Source of the DNA: UBA2160 sp964588665
Lineage (GTDB): Bacteria > Chloroflexota > Dehalococcoidia > Lucifugimonadales > UBA1123
Assembly (NCBI GenBank): GCA_964588665.1
Contig: CAZPQQ010000090.1
Location: 1 to 12,057, forward strand
DNA: 12,057 nucleotides
Direction: 5' to 3'
Shown: piece by piece, positions 1 through 6,632 of the stretch
Layout of the letters: every line of letters starts with the position of its first letter
Position numbering within the stretch: position 1 is the stretch's first letter
The notes under the pieces: model-generated
Database searches by the model: none
The model's input: only the letters and a program-made list of their open reading frames with translations
What the model was told of the DNA's origin: nothing
Translations under genes and position numbers: made by a program

Positions 1-10
1 TGTTGTTGTC

Positions 11-50
11 CAGTGAAAATGTCAGGGTAACTGTTCAATGATTATGTCAG
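11..50 (+). repeat. Left terminal repeat of the IS, two binding-site-like units
   Basis: Two copies of a 15-base unit lie in the same orientation: CAGTGAAAATGTCAG at 11-25 and CAATGATTATGTCAG at 36-50, with CTGTTCA at 31-37 overlapping the second copy. The spacing between the ATGTCAG cores is 25 bases, a little over two helical turns, so both would face similar sides of the DNA. These are probably transposase binding sites; that role is inference from position and repetition. Confidence 0.75.
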
Positions 51-1406
51 TAGCTTCCTGCGCCATGGGTGATCGGGACTAGGCTTTTTGGACCGTTTGG
101 TCCTCGGGGCCGCTGGCGGCCCCGAACTCTGCTTTGGTGACTCTGTTGGGTACCCAACAGAGTCACTGGGAGTGTCACCAGAAACCTCGGTGGTGATGGC
201 GCCTGTAGCCCGTCGACCGTTGCGTGCTCTGAGGGTGACAGGGGCGAGAGGGGCTGGCTGACTGCCGATGGTCTTTCCCGCGTGAACGACAACTAGGCTG
301 CCGTCGAGACGTTCCTGGACCTCGACTGTGGCCTTTGCGTAGCTAGCTCGATACGCATCAGGCAGGAGCTGGAGCGTGGTTTTGTGGAAATGCACGGTGT
401 TGTCGTTAGCCACGTTGCGCAAGTATTTGAAGCACAGCACGCTGTCGATGGACAGGTCCGCTGACGGCTCACGGTATGCCGAGCCCGGCTGCTCAGCACA
501 GACGCCGAAGCGCTGGTTGAAGCTCGGCAGCAATCGCCACAAGACTCTGTTAGCGTCATCGACGGTGGTCGCCCCGGCCAACCGCATCTCGGATACCAGC
601 CTGTCCTGTAGAGTGCCGAAGAGCCGCTCTACACGGCCTTTGGCCTGCGGAGTGTAGGCCACGATGAGCTCGATGCCCAACTCCTGCAGCGCCCTCCCAA
701 ACTGAGTGGCGTCACGCTTGCCCCGAAGTTGTTCTCTCAGGGATTCAGGCTCTTTGGGTGAGCGCTGGAATATGCCGTGTCTGTCGCTGTAGAGCGCCAA
801 GGGGATGCCTTTGTCTTGGATGATGTGTCTGAGCATCAACAGGTATCCGTGAGCGTCCTCTTGGTCGCGGAATAGGGCGAACGGGACGGTGCTTGTAGCA
901 TCGTCAATAGCAGCGATGAGCGTAAGATAAGGGCCACGGCCCTCAAGCCAATCGTGCTTGCTCCCGTCGATCTGCAGCAGCATGCCTTCCTGCGGATACC
1001 TCTTGCGTCTGCTGTGGTGCTTCGGGGCCCTCCGCTTGCGATGACTCTTGATCCCTACTGACAGCAGGATCCGTCTCACCGTGGATCGGGACAAGTCGAT
1101 GCCTTCTCGCTCTGCCAGCACCTCCGTCAGGTGAGTGTGGTTGAGTCCTTCGTAGGTCCCCTTGGCCAGGTTCTTGACCCGATCCTGGATCGCTGGGTCC
1201 GTGGTGATCTGTGGCGTTCTGCCTCTGTTCCCGTGAGCAATGGCAGCGGCTCCCTCCCTCTTGAATGCTGCCAGCAGTCGCCACGCGTGGCGCTCGCTCA
1301 CTCCCATCAACTCAGAGGCTTGGGCCAACTTGATACCACCTTCCAGTACACCGGCCAACACCTGTATCCGCTTCTGTTCCTTTGCCGTCAATGTCAATGT
1401 CCTCAT
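42..1406 (-). CDS. ISNCY-family DDE transposase
   Basis: This 454-residue protein cuts and joins the ends of the surrounding insertion sequence. The N-terminus carries a helix-turn-helix (about residues 22-60, with the GVSERHAWRLL signature), followed by a second winged-helix-like segment (about 85-118, RSTVRRIL). An RNase H-like rve catalytic core comes next: D147 in QIDGS, D208 in YSDRH and E260 in KGRVER form a plausible DDE triad with normal spacing. The C-terminal ~100 residues are basic and Pro/Ser-rich, ending in KRSKKPSPDHPWRRKLLT. No frameshift or internal stop is present, so the gene looks functional. The ATG at 1406 lies just inside the right terminal repeat and the stop codon (42-44) lies inside the inner repeat unit of the left end, so coding sequence spans almost the whole element. 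The length fits ISNCY/IS1202-type transposases. Family call is by recognition, not by a search. Confidence 0.93.
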   Translation of the reverse strand: MRTLTLTAKEQKRIQVLAGVLEGGIKLAQASELMGVSERHAWRLLAAFKREGAAAIAHGNRGRTPQITTDPAIQDRVKNLAKGTYEGLNHTHLTEVLAEREGIDLSRSTVRRILLSVGIKSHRKRRAPKHHSRRKRYPQEGMLLQIDGSKHDWLEGRGPYLTLIAAIDDATSTVPFALFRDQEDAHGYLLMLRHIIQDKGIPLALYSDRHGIFQRSPKEPESLREQLRGKRDATQFGRALQELGIELIVAYTPQAKGRVERLFGTLQDRLVSEMRLAGATTVDDANRVLWRLLPSFNQRFGVCAEQPGSAYREPSADLSIDSVLCFKYLRNVANDNTVHFHKTTLQLLPDAYRASYAKATVEVQERLDGSLVVVHAGKTIGSQPAPLAPVTLRARNGRRATGAITTEVSGDTPSDSVGYPTESPKQSSGPPAAPRTKRSKKPSPDHPWRRKLLT

Positions 1407-1409
1407 AGA

Positions 1410-1451
1410 CTGACATTTTCACTGAACAGCTACCTACTGACATAATCGGTG
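1410..1451 (-). repeat. Right terminal repeat of the IS, two binding-site-like units
   Basis: Read on the minus strand, the outer unit is CACCGATTATGTCAG (1451-1437) and the inner unit is CAGTGAAAATGTCAG (1424-1410), with CTGTTCA at 1429-1423. The core spacing is 27 bases against 25 at the left end. The inner right unit is identical over 15 bases to the outer left unit, and the outer right unit shares 13 bases (ATTATGTCAGTAG) with the inner left one, so the unit order is swapped between the two ends. Confidence 0.75.
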
Positions 1452-1477
1452 CACATCCACAGACCGGCCTTTCGGGA

Positions 1478-1506
1478 TTGACAGAAGGAGTCTGTCCATT
1501 TACGCT
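1478..1506 (+). promoter_or_regulatory. Probable promoter of the AOR gene
   Basis: A perfect -35 hexamer TTGACA (1478-1483) is followed after exactly 17 bases by TACGCT (1501-1506), a weak -10 matching the consensus at first, second and last positions. Transcription would start near 1513 and give a leader of about 80 bases before the ATG at 1595. The promoter lies about 17 bases outside the estimated right end of the IS, so it appears to be native to the locus and not supplied by the element. Prediction by eye only. Confidence 0.45.
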
Positions 1507-1516
1507 TGCCACAAGC
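1480..1516. promoter_or_regulatory. Two inverted repeats overlapping the AOR promoter
   Basis: GACAGA-AGGAG-TCTGTC (1480-1496) is a perfect 6-base inverted repeat that covers most of the -35 box and part of the spacer. GCTTG-CCA-CAAGC (1504-1516) is a perfect 5-base inverted repeat that covers the end of the -10 box and the likely start site. Both are placed where a repressor would block RNA polymerase. A third, bulged hairpin (CTG-t-CGGC, GTTCT loop, GCCG-CAG at 1521-1540) sits in the leader. Operator function is inference; short palindromes also arise by chance. Confidence 0.35.
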
Positions 1517-1594
1517 AAAACTGTCGGCGTTCTGCCGCAGCTCAAATGCGCTCAAAACATAGGCGAGAACGTCGTGTAGACAAGGAGGCCATGC

Positions 1595-3502
1595 ATGGTA
1601 GCGGGTGTCGCTAACAAGATCCTCAGAGTGAACCTTACGGAACGCAAAATCACGGTGGACGAGCCAGACGAGGCTTTCTATCGAAAGTACCTGGGAGGCG
1701 CCGGATTCGTCTCCTATTTCCTGCTCAAAGAGGTGCCGCCAGGCACCGACCCGCTGGGCCCTGAGAACAAACTGATATTCGCGTTGGGTCCCATGGCAGG
1801 CCAGGCAATGCCGGGCGCAAGCCGCAATTGCATCGGCGCAAAATCACCTCTGACCGGCGGCTTCTCCAAGAGCGAGGTCGGCGGTTTCTGGCCACAGGAA
1901 CTGAAGAAATCCGGCTACGACGCCTTGATCGTGGAAGGCAAGTCGGAGAAACCCTGCTACCTGCTGATCACCGACGAGACCGTGGAGATTCGCGACGCGA
2001 CCCACCTGTGGGGCAAAACCGTAATGGAAGCCCACGACGCGATCACGGAGGAGACCGGGATCAGAGGCATCCGCACCGCGGCGATCGGAGCAGGCGGCGA
2101 GAACATGGTCCGTTACGCCTGTGTGATCAACGACCTCAAGGACGCGGCCGGACGGGGCGGGCTCGGGGCTGTGATGGGCTCCAAGAACCTGAAGGCGGTG
2201 GCATCCCGCGGGCGCCAGACCCCAGTCGTCGCCGACAAAGACAAGATCCGCGAACTCACCCTGTACATGAACCGCAACTACTACGAGTTGCCGATTTTCA
2301 GCAAGGCGATGCACGATGTCGGCACCGGCGAACACGCGATGATGATCGGCGGCAACAACATCGGGAACATGCCCACGCACAACTTCGGCGTGAACAACTT
2401 GGAAACCACCGAGAACATTACGGCGACCAAGACGATGGAAGTTTTCGGCGCCGGGATGGAGGCGTGTGCAGCCTGCGCCATTCGCTGCAAGAAGACCGTC
2501 GAGATCGGCGAACCGTGGAACGTCGACCCCCGCAACGGCGGACCCGAGTACGAGTCGCTGGCCTCGCTGGGAGCGGCATGCGGCGTTGACGACCTGGCTG
2601 CCGTGATCAAGGCCAACGAGCTCGCGAACCTGCACTCCCTGGACTCCATCTCACTGGGCGTTTCAATTGCGTTCGGCATGGAGTGCTTCGAGAACGAGAT
2701 ACTGACGCTTGAAGACACCGGCGGGGTCGAGCTTCGATTCGGAAACGCGGAAGCCCTGGTTAAGATGGTGGACATGATTGCGCACCGAGAGGGCATCGGC
2801 GACATCCTGGCTGACGGCGTGCGCGCCGCCGCCGAAAAGCTGGGCGAAGGTTCGGACGAGTACGCGGTGCACGTCAAAGGCCTCGAACTCCCCATGCACG
2901 ACCCGCGGGTCAAGCAAGGTCTGGGAATCGTCTACTCGGTCGAGGCACAGGGCGCCGACCACTGCGCCGGATTGCACGACACGGCGGCGACGCAAGAATC
3001 ACCTGGGCTCGAACACATGCGAGGCGTCGGCGTTGTCGGCCCGTTGCCAGCCGACGACCTGAGCGGCGAGAAGGTAGCCAACCAGCGGGCCGTCCACCTC
3101 TGGGCGCTGTTCAGGGATTCGATGGTTTGCTGCTCCTTCGTGCCGTGGACCGTTCACCAACAGGTGGAGATACTACGGGCGCTCACAGGATGGCAGTACA
3201 CAGTCAGCGAGGCGCTACTGACAGGCGAGCGTGTCGCGACCATGGGACGCATCTTCAACCTGCGTGAGGGCATCACTTCCGAAGCAGACACCCTGCCAAA
3301 GCGGATGTTCAAGCCGACCACTTCCGGCGCACTCGTCAATGGCGGGATCGATCCTGAAAAGATGCAGCACGCCATCGGAATGTTCTACACGATGATGGGA
3401 TGGGACGCTGAAACCGGCGTACCGACACCCGAGAAGATCGCGCAACTCGGCTTGAGCTGGATCGAAGAAGAGGCCCCGTTCCGCGAACTCGCGGCAGTCT
3501 AA
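1595..3502 (+). CDS. aor: Aldehyde:ferredoxin oxidoreductase family protein (tungsto/molybdopterin)
   Basis: The 635-residue protein belongs to the AOR family, cytoplasmic enzymes that oxidise aldehydes to carboxylic acids and pass electrons to ferredoxin, using a bis-pterin tungsten (sometimes molybdenum) centre and one 4Fe-4S cluster. The N-terminal AOR domain is clear (LGGAGF near residue 33, then KSPLTGGFSKSEVGGFWPQEL and DAAGRGGLGAVMGSKNLKA). Cluster cysteines C291, C294 and C298 form C-x2-C-x3-C, and C512/C513 in DSMVCCSF supply the distant fourth ligand; the layout matches the archaeal enzymes. The length is normal. The start follows an AAGGAGG ribosome site (1582-1588) with a 6-base spacer; the overlapping ATG at 1591 is out of frame. 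A MoaD-like gene follows 61 bases downstream, which supports a pterin cofactor. The substrate cannot be told: AOR, formaldehyde and benzoyl-type branches share these motifs. The metal is also undetermined. Confidence 0.93.
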   Translation: MVAGVANKILRVNLTERKITVDEPDEAFYRKYLGGAGFVSYFLLKEVPPGTDPLGPENKLIFALGPMAGQAMPGASRNCIGAKSPLTGGFSKSEVGGFWPQELKKSGYDALIVEGKSEKPCYLLITDETVEIRDATHLWGKTVMEAHDAITEETGIRGIRTAAIGAGGENMVRYACVINDLKDAAGRGGLGAVMGSKNLKAVASRGRQTPVVADKDKIRELTLYMNRNYYELPIFSKAMHDVGTGEHAMMIGGNNIGNMPTHNFGVNNLETTENITATKTMEVFGAGMEACAACAIRCKKTVEIGEPWNVDPRNGGPEYESLASLGAACGVDDLAAVIKANELANLHSLDSISLGVSIAFGMECFENEILTLEDTGGVELRFGNAEALVKMVDMIAHREGIGDILADGVRAAAEKLGEGSDEYAVHVKGLELPMHDPRVKQGLGIVYSVEAQGADHCAGLHDTAATQESPGLEHMRGVGVVGPLPADDLSGEKVANQRAVHLWALFRDSMVCCSFVPWTVHQQVEILRALTGWQYTVSEALLTGERVATMGRIFNLREGITSEADTLPKRMFKPTTSGALVNGGIDPEKMQHAIGMFYTMMGWDAETGVPTPEKIAQLGLSWIEEEAPFRELAAV

Positions 3503-3563
3503 GGCGGGCGATCATGGCCGTATGGCATCAGGTGTGGCGGCGAGTGGGGACGAGGTATGTGTC

Positions 3564-3797
3564 ATGCAGGTGAAGGTCGAACTACTGGGCGATCTGGGCA
3601 AGTCCACCGAAGACGGAGACCGGAAAGTCGATGTCGAAGTTGACGAAGGTATAACGGTAGGCGAGGTGTTGGAGCAACTCGGGGTCACGCGAGAGCAGAC
3701 CTGGAACGCTGCGATGAACGGCAACCTCGCCTACTCGACTGACGTCGTCACGAAAGACGCAACGTTGATCGTGTTCCCGCCCATCGCGGGCGGGTAG
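3564..3797 (+). CDS. MoaD/ThiS-family sulfur carrier protein
   Basis: A 77-residue beta-grasp (ubiquitin-like) protein ending in ...PPIAGG. The C-terminal diglycine is the residue pair that MoaD/ThiS proteins need for adenylation and thiocarboxylation before they donate sulfur to molybdopterin (or to thiazole in ThiS). The core shows typical features: a beta strand MQVKVELLG, an acidic GITVGEVLEQLG segment, then NGN near residue 50 and the final DATLIVFPPIAGG. I chose the ATG at 3564 because GAGG (3552-3555) sits 8 bases upstream and the length then matches the family; an in-frame ATG at 3522 would add 14 residues without a good ribosome site. It probably shares an mRNA with the AOR gene, 61 bases away, so a dedicated role in making the tungsto/molybdopterin cofactor for that enzyme is likely (inference). 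No MoeB-like activating enzyme is seen nearby. Confidence 0.85.
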   Translation: MQVKVELLGDLGKSTEDGDRKVDVEVDEGITVGEVLEQLGVTREQTWNAAMNGNLAYSTDVVTKDATLIVFPPIAGG

Positions 3798-3895
3798 ACT
3801 GGCGGGAGCTATCCGTTTGTTCGAACCCGGTTTGCATTGCTCGCGCAACCGCTTGTGGCGAGGCGCGGGAGAAATGCCCAAGCCGGGGACCGTCA

Positions 3896-3921
3896 GCGGC
3901 CTCAACACGCGGCGAGGCCGC
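3896..3921. other. GC-rich hairpin between MoaD-like and QueG-like genes
   Basis: GCGGCCTC (3896-3903) and GAGGCCGC (3914-3921) form a perfect 8-base stem around a 10-base loop. No T-run follows, so this is not a standard intrinsic terminator. It may be an mRNA processing or attenuation structure, or a transcription pause, between two plus-strand genes that are otherwise 173 bases apart. The rest of 3798-3970 shows no gene. Confidence 0.4.
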
Positions 3922-3970
3922 GGGCACATTGGAGCCGACGGAATCGTGGCACAGGGGAGAGGAAGGCGAC

Positions 3971-4600
3971 GTGACGAGCGGGCCGGACACCCCAGAGTTG
4001 ACCAAGGCGCTAAAGGAGACGGCCCACCGCCTTGGGGCCGACCTCGTCTCGGTGGCTCCAGCGGAACGATGGAATGAGCCGCCGCCGTTCGACCCCTCCA
4101 CTGTTCATGTCTACCCCCACAGTGGATACACACCCTCGGAGTTGATGCCGTCCACCCAAAGCGTCGTCGTAGCTGTGAGACACCTGGACGGGGTTATCGA
4201 CAGCACCACCACCGACACCAAGACCACGGCGATGCAGGGGAACTTTGGCTACGTGCTCCTGAACCGAAAGCTGAATGACATCACCTTCGGCTTGGCGCTC
4301 TGGCTCGAGGAGCAGGGGTACAGATCGGCGCCTCTGGGCAGCGCCGGCCAATCCCGCTACAATCATCGAGCGGACGACAACCCCGACATTCTCTCCGTCG
4401 GCTACGGGGTATTCAGCCTGAAACGCTCAGCCGTGCTGGCCGTGCTGGCCGGGCTGGGGCGGAAGGCAAAGAACGGCGTCGTTGCCAGCCCGGAGCTTGG
4501 TGTGAGGATGCGCCTCGGCGCCCTTCTTACCGCGGCGCGCCTGGAGAGCGATCCCTTCTTGAAGGGGATCCGTGCCCTCCGGAGTGCACTATCTGCATGA
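3971..4600 (+). pseudogene. QueG/RdhA-like Fe-S protein, N-terminal part (frameshifted)
   Basis: This is the first part of a protein of the epoxyqueuosine reductase (COG1600)/reductive-dehalogenase-like group. Family features in order are ELTKALKETAHRLGADLVSVAP at the N-terminus, PSTQSVVVAVRHL, the GYVLLNRKLNDITFGLALWLEEQGY helix, and AVLAGLGRKAKNGVVASPELGVRMRLGALLT, which resembles the GWxGKNxL segment of QueG. The frame then runs into a stop at 4598-4600, just before the first 4Fe-4S motif, which is present in the -1 frame. I prefer the GTG at 3971 over an in-frame ATG at 3929, because AGAGGAAGG (3958-3966) precedes it and the protein then begins like the family. The shift falls at the GGGG run 4564-4567; one more G would join the halves as LKG-DPCPPEC. 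It could be a real mutation, a sequencing or assembly error, or -1 slippage. Confidence 0.8.
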
Positions 4601-4983
4601 AGGCCTGCCCGACGCGGGCGATCAGCCTCGGCGGTCGGGTCAGCCACCTGAGATGCTTCACCGATGTGGGGCGCCGAGGTGTCCGGTACGAGGAGATCAA
4701 GGCGAAATTCAAGGCCCAGTACCCGGTGGACCTGCCGGGCGTCGATTACGTGGACAAAGAGTACTGGGGCAACGAAGGCACGGGAAATCGCATGTGCAAG
4801 ATCGCCTGTGTGGCGTTCTGTCCCCTGGGAAAGCGTCGCCTGCCGGATGTGATGCGACGAGTGAAGGAGTTCGAGCAGCAGAGGCCAAGGGTCGAGCTGT
4901 TGGACTTTCCGCCGTCTCACGAGTTTGCTCTCGACGCCGTCGCCGAGGGGAGCAGTGCGGCGGAACCCTCCGGTTCTGGATGA
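4564..4983 (+). pseudogene. QueG/RdhA-like Fe-S protein, C-terminal part with two 4Fe-4S motifs
   Basis: In the -1 frame the protein continues from the G-run as GDPCPPECTICMKACPT, a C-x3-C-x2-C-x3-CP cluster motif. It then shows HLRCFTDVG and NRMCKIACVAFCPLGK (C-x3-C-x3-CP), which correspond to the second cluster of QueG and RdhA proteins. Rejoined, the two parts give about 337 residues, close to the QueG length of roughly 370. A short independent product could start at the ATG at 4597, but it would cut through the first cluster and lacks a clear ribosome site, so I treat it as the second half of a broken or slippage-expressed gene. Electron transfer, possibly to a cobalamin bound by the N-terminal part, is the family role; the substrate is unknown. 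The tail (EFEQQRPRVELLDFPPSHEFALDAVAEG) looks variable. The 264 bases between this gene and the convergent neighbour hold nothing I can name. Confidence 0.78.
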
Positions 4984-5247
4984 GCTGCCCCAAACATTCG
5001 GCTGGTCCTCCAGTCATTGCCATGCAGGAGTCAATCTGAACGCCACGACTCCGAAGCCGGGCAGGTCCAGTCGGCGTGATGTACTGGACACGTGGCTTAA
5101 TCAGCGGCCGTCTTCCGGACGCCGGTGGTGTATTCTCGGAGCCCCCCAAGAAAAAGTAACACTGTCAGACGCTTCAAACCTGCTCAAAGGAATCGAACAC
5201 GGGCCACTCAGCGCTCAACCGTCGCTCATCCACGCTGGCAACCCTCG

Positions 5248-5739
5248 TCATCTGCGGTCCGCCAAGCCCTCCAGCCAGTCGAGGTCGAACTCGAAGCCGA
5301 ATCCGGGGGCGTCGCTCGGCCTGACGTAGCCGTTCTCGATGGCGGGTGTTCCGGGCAAGAGCATCATCTCAGACAGGGGCACACCGGGTGGGGCGACACC
5401 CTCCGAGCGCTCCCCCCATGTGATCGCCGGCATCGCGTACGCGAGGTGCTGGCCGTAGGGATAGTTCATCCCCGCGTGTCCGATCACGGTCAGTCCGTGG
5501 GCCTCCGCCAGATGACAGATACGCACCGACGCCGTGATACCGCCGACCCACTGAACGTCCGGTTGCATGATGTCCACCAGTCCGTTGCTCGCGGCCAGGG
5601 CGAACGGATGGACCGTGTACCAGTGCTCGCCCGTCGCGAGAGTCTGTCCCTGCACGCGCTGTCGCACTTTGAAGTAGCTCTCCATGTCCTCCGAGATGAG
5701 GTAGTCCTCCAACCACTTGATGCGGTACGGCTTGAGGAC
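5248..5739 (-). pseudogene. L-rhamnonate-dehydratase-like enolase superfamily protein, C-terminal part
   Basis: This is the second half of an acid-sugar dehydratase-type gene, in the same frame as the upstream half but after an amber codon. Numbering from the full-length start, the barrel residues expected in the mandelate racemase subgroup are present: E244 (KWLEDY) and E271 (GEHWY) as metal ligands, H272 next to E271 as in rhamnonate dehydratase (RhmD), and D294 (QPDVQWVGG) with H321 (IGHAG) as the catalytic dyad. The C-terminus PGFGFEFDLDWL matches the usual ending of the family. The first possible restart in this half is a TTG at 5712, without a clear ribosome site, so independent translation is unlikely. 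All active-site residues on both sides of the stop are kept, which suggests a recent lesion, an error, or readthrough. Confidence 0.82.
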
Positions 5740-6438
5740 CTACACCAGCCGGACGATGTACTCGATGTTGAGCGACAGCCAGGCGTCCACCATCAACTCG
5801 ACGTCTGGGCCTATCTGCTCGCGGGCGCGGGCCACCAGCTCCTCGTTTCGATTCAAGCCCTCCACACCGTCCTCGGGGCCATGACGTAGGAAGACTTTCA
5901 CTGCCTTGAATCCCGTTTCAAGGAACCACGCGAGGCTGTTCTCGGTTCCGTACGAGATGTCCGTGTTGCTCGCGTAGCAGAAGATCCGGTCCTTCTGCGG
6001 CCCGCCCAGCAGTTCGTACACCGGTCGGTTCAGCAGCTTGCCCTTCAGGTCCCACAGGGCGTTGTCCACCGCGCTTATGGCGAAGCTGGTCAACCCAGCC
6101 GTGCCGTACGGAGACGACGACCGCTGCATCACGTCCCATATCTTCTCCGTGGCCATGCAGTTCTCGCCGACCAGAAACTCGGCGAAGTGCTCGTTGATGA
6201 TCTCTGACACCGGGCCGCTGTGCACGGTGAGACCGAATCCCCACGTGCCGTCCTCCGCGGTGACGACGCAAGCGGTGCGCTTCCAATTGCCCGCGGTCCA
6301 TTTGGAGCGGGGGTAATCCGGGTACCGCTTCATCGGGCTGACCCACTCGGGCACATTGTCCAGCTTCGAGACGCGTGGCGTCGTCGTGGGACTGGGTCGG
6401 AGGTCGATGGTGACGGCTCGTATCTCTTTGATCTTCAC
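5740..6438 (-). pseudogene. L-rhamnonate-dehydratase-like enolase superfamily protein, N-terminal part with amber stop
   Basis: Start is a GTG (6438) with GAGGAG on the minus strand nine bases upstream (plus-strand 6448-6453). The N-terminal capping domain (residues 1-140) is typical: MKIKEIRAVTIDL, TAEDGTWGFGLT, then SFAISAVDNALWDLKGKLLNRPVYELLGG. The barrel begins with AVKVFLRHGP (K178/K181 region) and D218 in MVDAW, the first metal ligand. Codon 233 is TAG (plus-strand CTA 5740-5742), in the stretch IVRLV-stop-VLKPY, where relatives have a residue inside a helix. One base change would give Gln, Glu or Lys. The uninterrupted protein would have 396 codons, against just over 400 for E. coli RhmD, to which it looks closest by eye (WDL-GK, PVY-LLGG, KW-E, PGFG). 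Reaction by analogy: dehydration of a sugar acid to a 2-keto-3-deoxy acid; substrate is not proven. Confidence 0.83.
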
Positions 6439-6491
6439 GGGGCGATGCTCCTCATTGCAGACTGTTATCGGGCCACAGAATTGACGCCGTC

Positions 6492-6632
6492 TTACGTGTT
6501 CGCATTCTGTAGTTCGGCGGTCCGATTGAGTTGCCCATTTGGCCCGTCAGAGAGGTCGTGAAAGACATTCTCCATCTCCAGCAGGGCCACGAGCGCCGGA
6601 ACCTGCGGCGCCAACGAAGTGTAGCCTACAAC
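6492..6632 (-). other. Short coding-like stretch, possible gene remnant
   Basis: Between two minus-strand genes there is a 46-codon open stretch without a good start. It ends at TAA (6492-6494) and overlaps the last codons of the phosphoesterase in another frame. The translation includes APQVPALVALLEMENVFHD and then LSDGPNGQLNRTAEL. Most codons end in G or C, as in the real genes here, which is why I note it. I do not recognise the sequence. It may be the tail of a gene lost by deletion, or chance in GC-rich DNA. Confidence 0.25.
6593..6611. other. Hairpin downstream of the phosphoesterase
   Basis: GCGCCG (6593-6598) and CGGCGC (6606-6611) form a perfect 6-base stem with a 7-base loop, 15 bases beyond the end of the minus-strand phosphoesterase gene. 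No T-run follows on the minus strand, so termination would be weak or Rho-dependent. The rest of 6439-6625 contains the ribosome site of the next gene but no strong promoter. Confidence 0.3.

Larger units (their letters stand above)
1..1461 (-). mobile_element. Insertion sequence, ISNCY/IS1202-type, apparently complete
   Basis: A single transposase gene fills the element and is bounded by related sequences in opposite orientation. Reading inward, the left end (1-25) and the right end (1461-1437 on the minus strand) agree at 18 of 25 positions when lined up by hand. Both start with TGT and end in ATGTCAG, and the similarity continues inward to about position 50 on the left and 1410 on the right. 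The outer boundary at position 1 coincides with the window edge, so the element could extend further left. No target-site duplication can be tested because the left flank is missing. An IS at the edge would also explain why the window starts here if this is a draft assembly contig. Family assignment comes from the transposase; boundaries are my estimate. Confidence 0.75.

Noticed and set aside
1844..2635. Long minus-strand open frame (263 codons) inside the AOR gene
   Set aside because: It is antisense to a clearly conserved AOR protein; long shadow frames are common in GC-rich genes and the translation has no recognisable motif.
3815..3845. GTTCGAACCC, resembling a tRNA T-loop
   Set aside because: No matching T-stem, anticodon arm or acceptor stem could be folded around it on either strand.
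5740..5742. Amber codon read as pyrrolysine or other recoding
   Set aside because: No supporting tRNA or PylS gene in the window, TAG ends several intact genes here, and the position is not a known special residue in the family.
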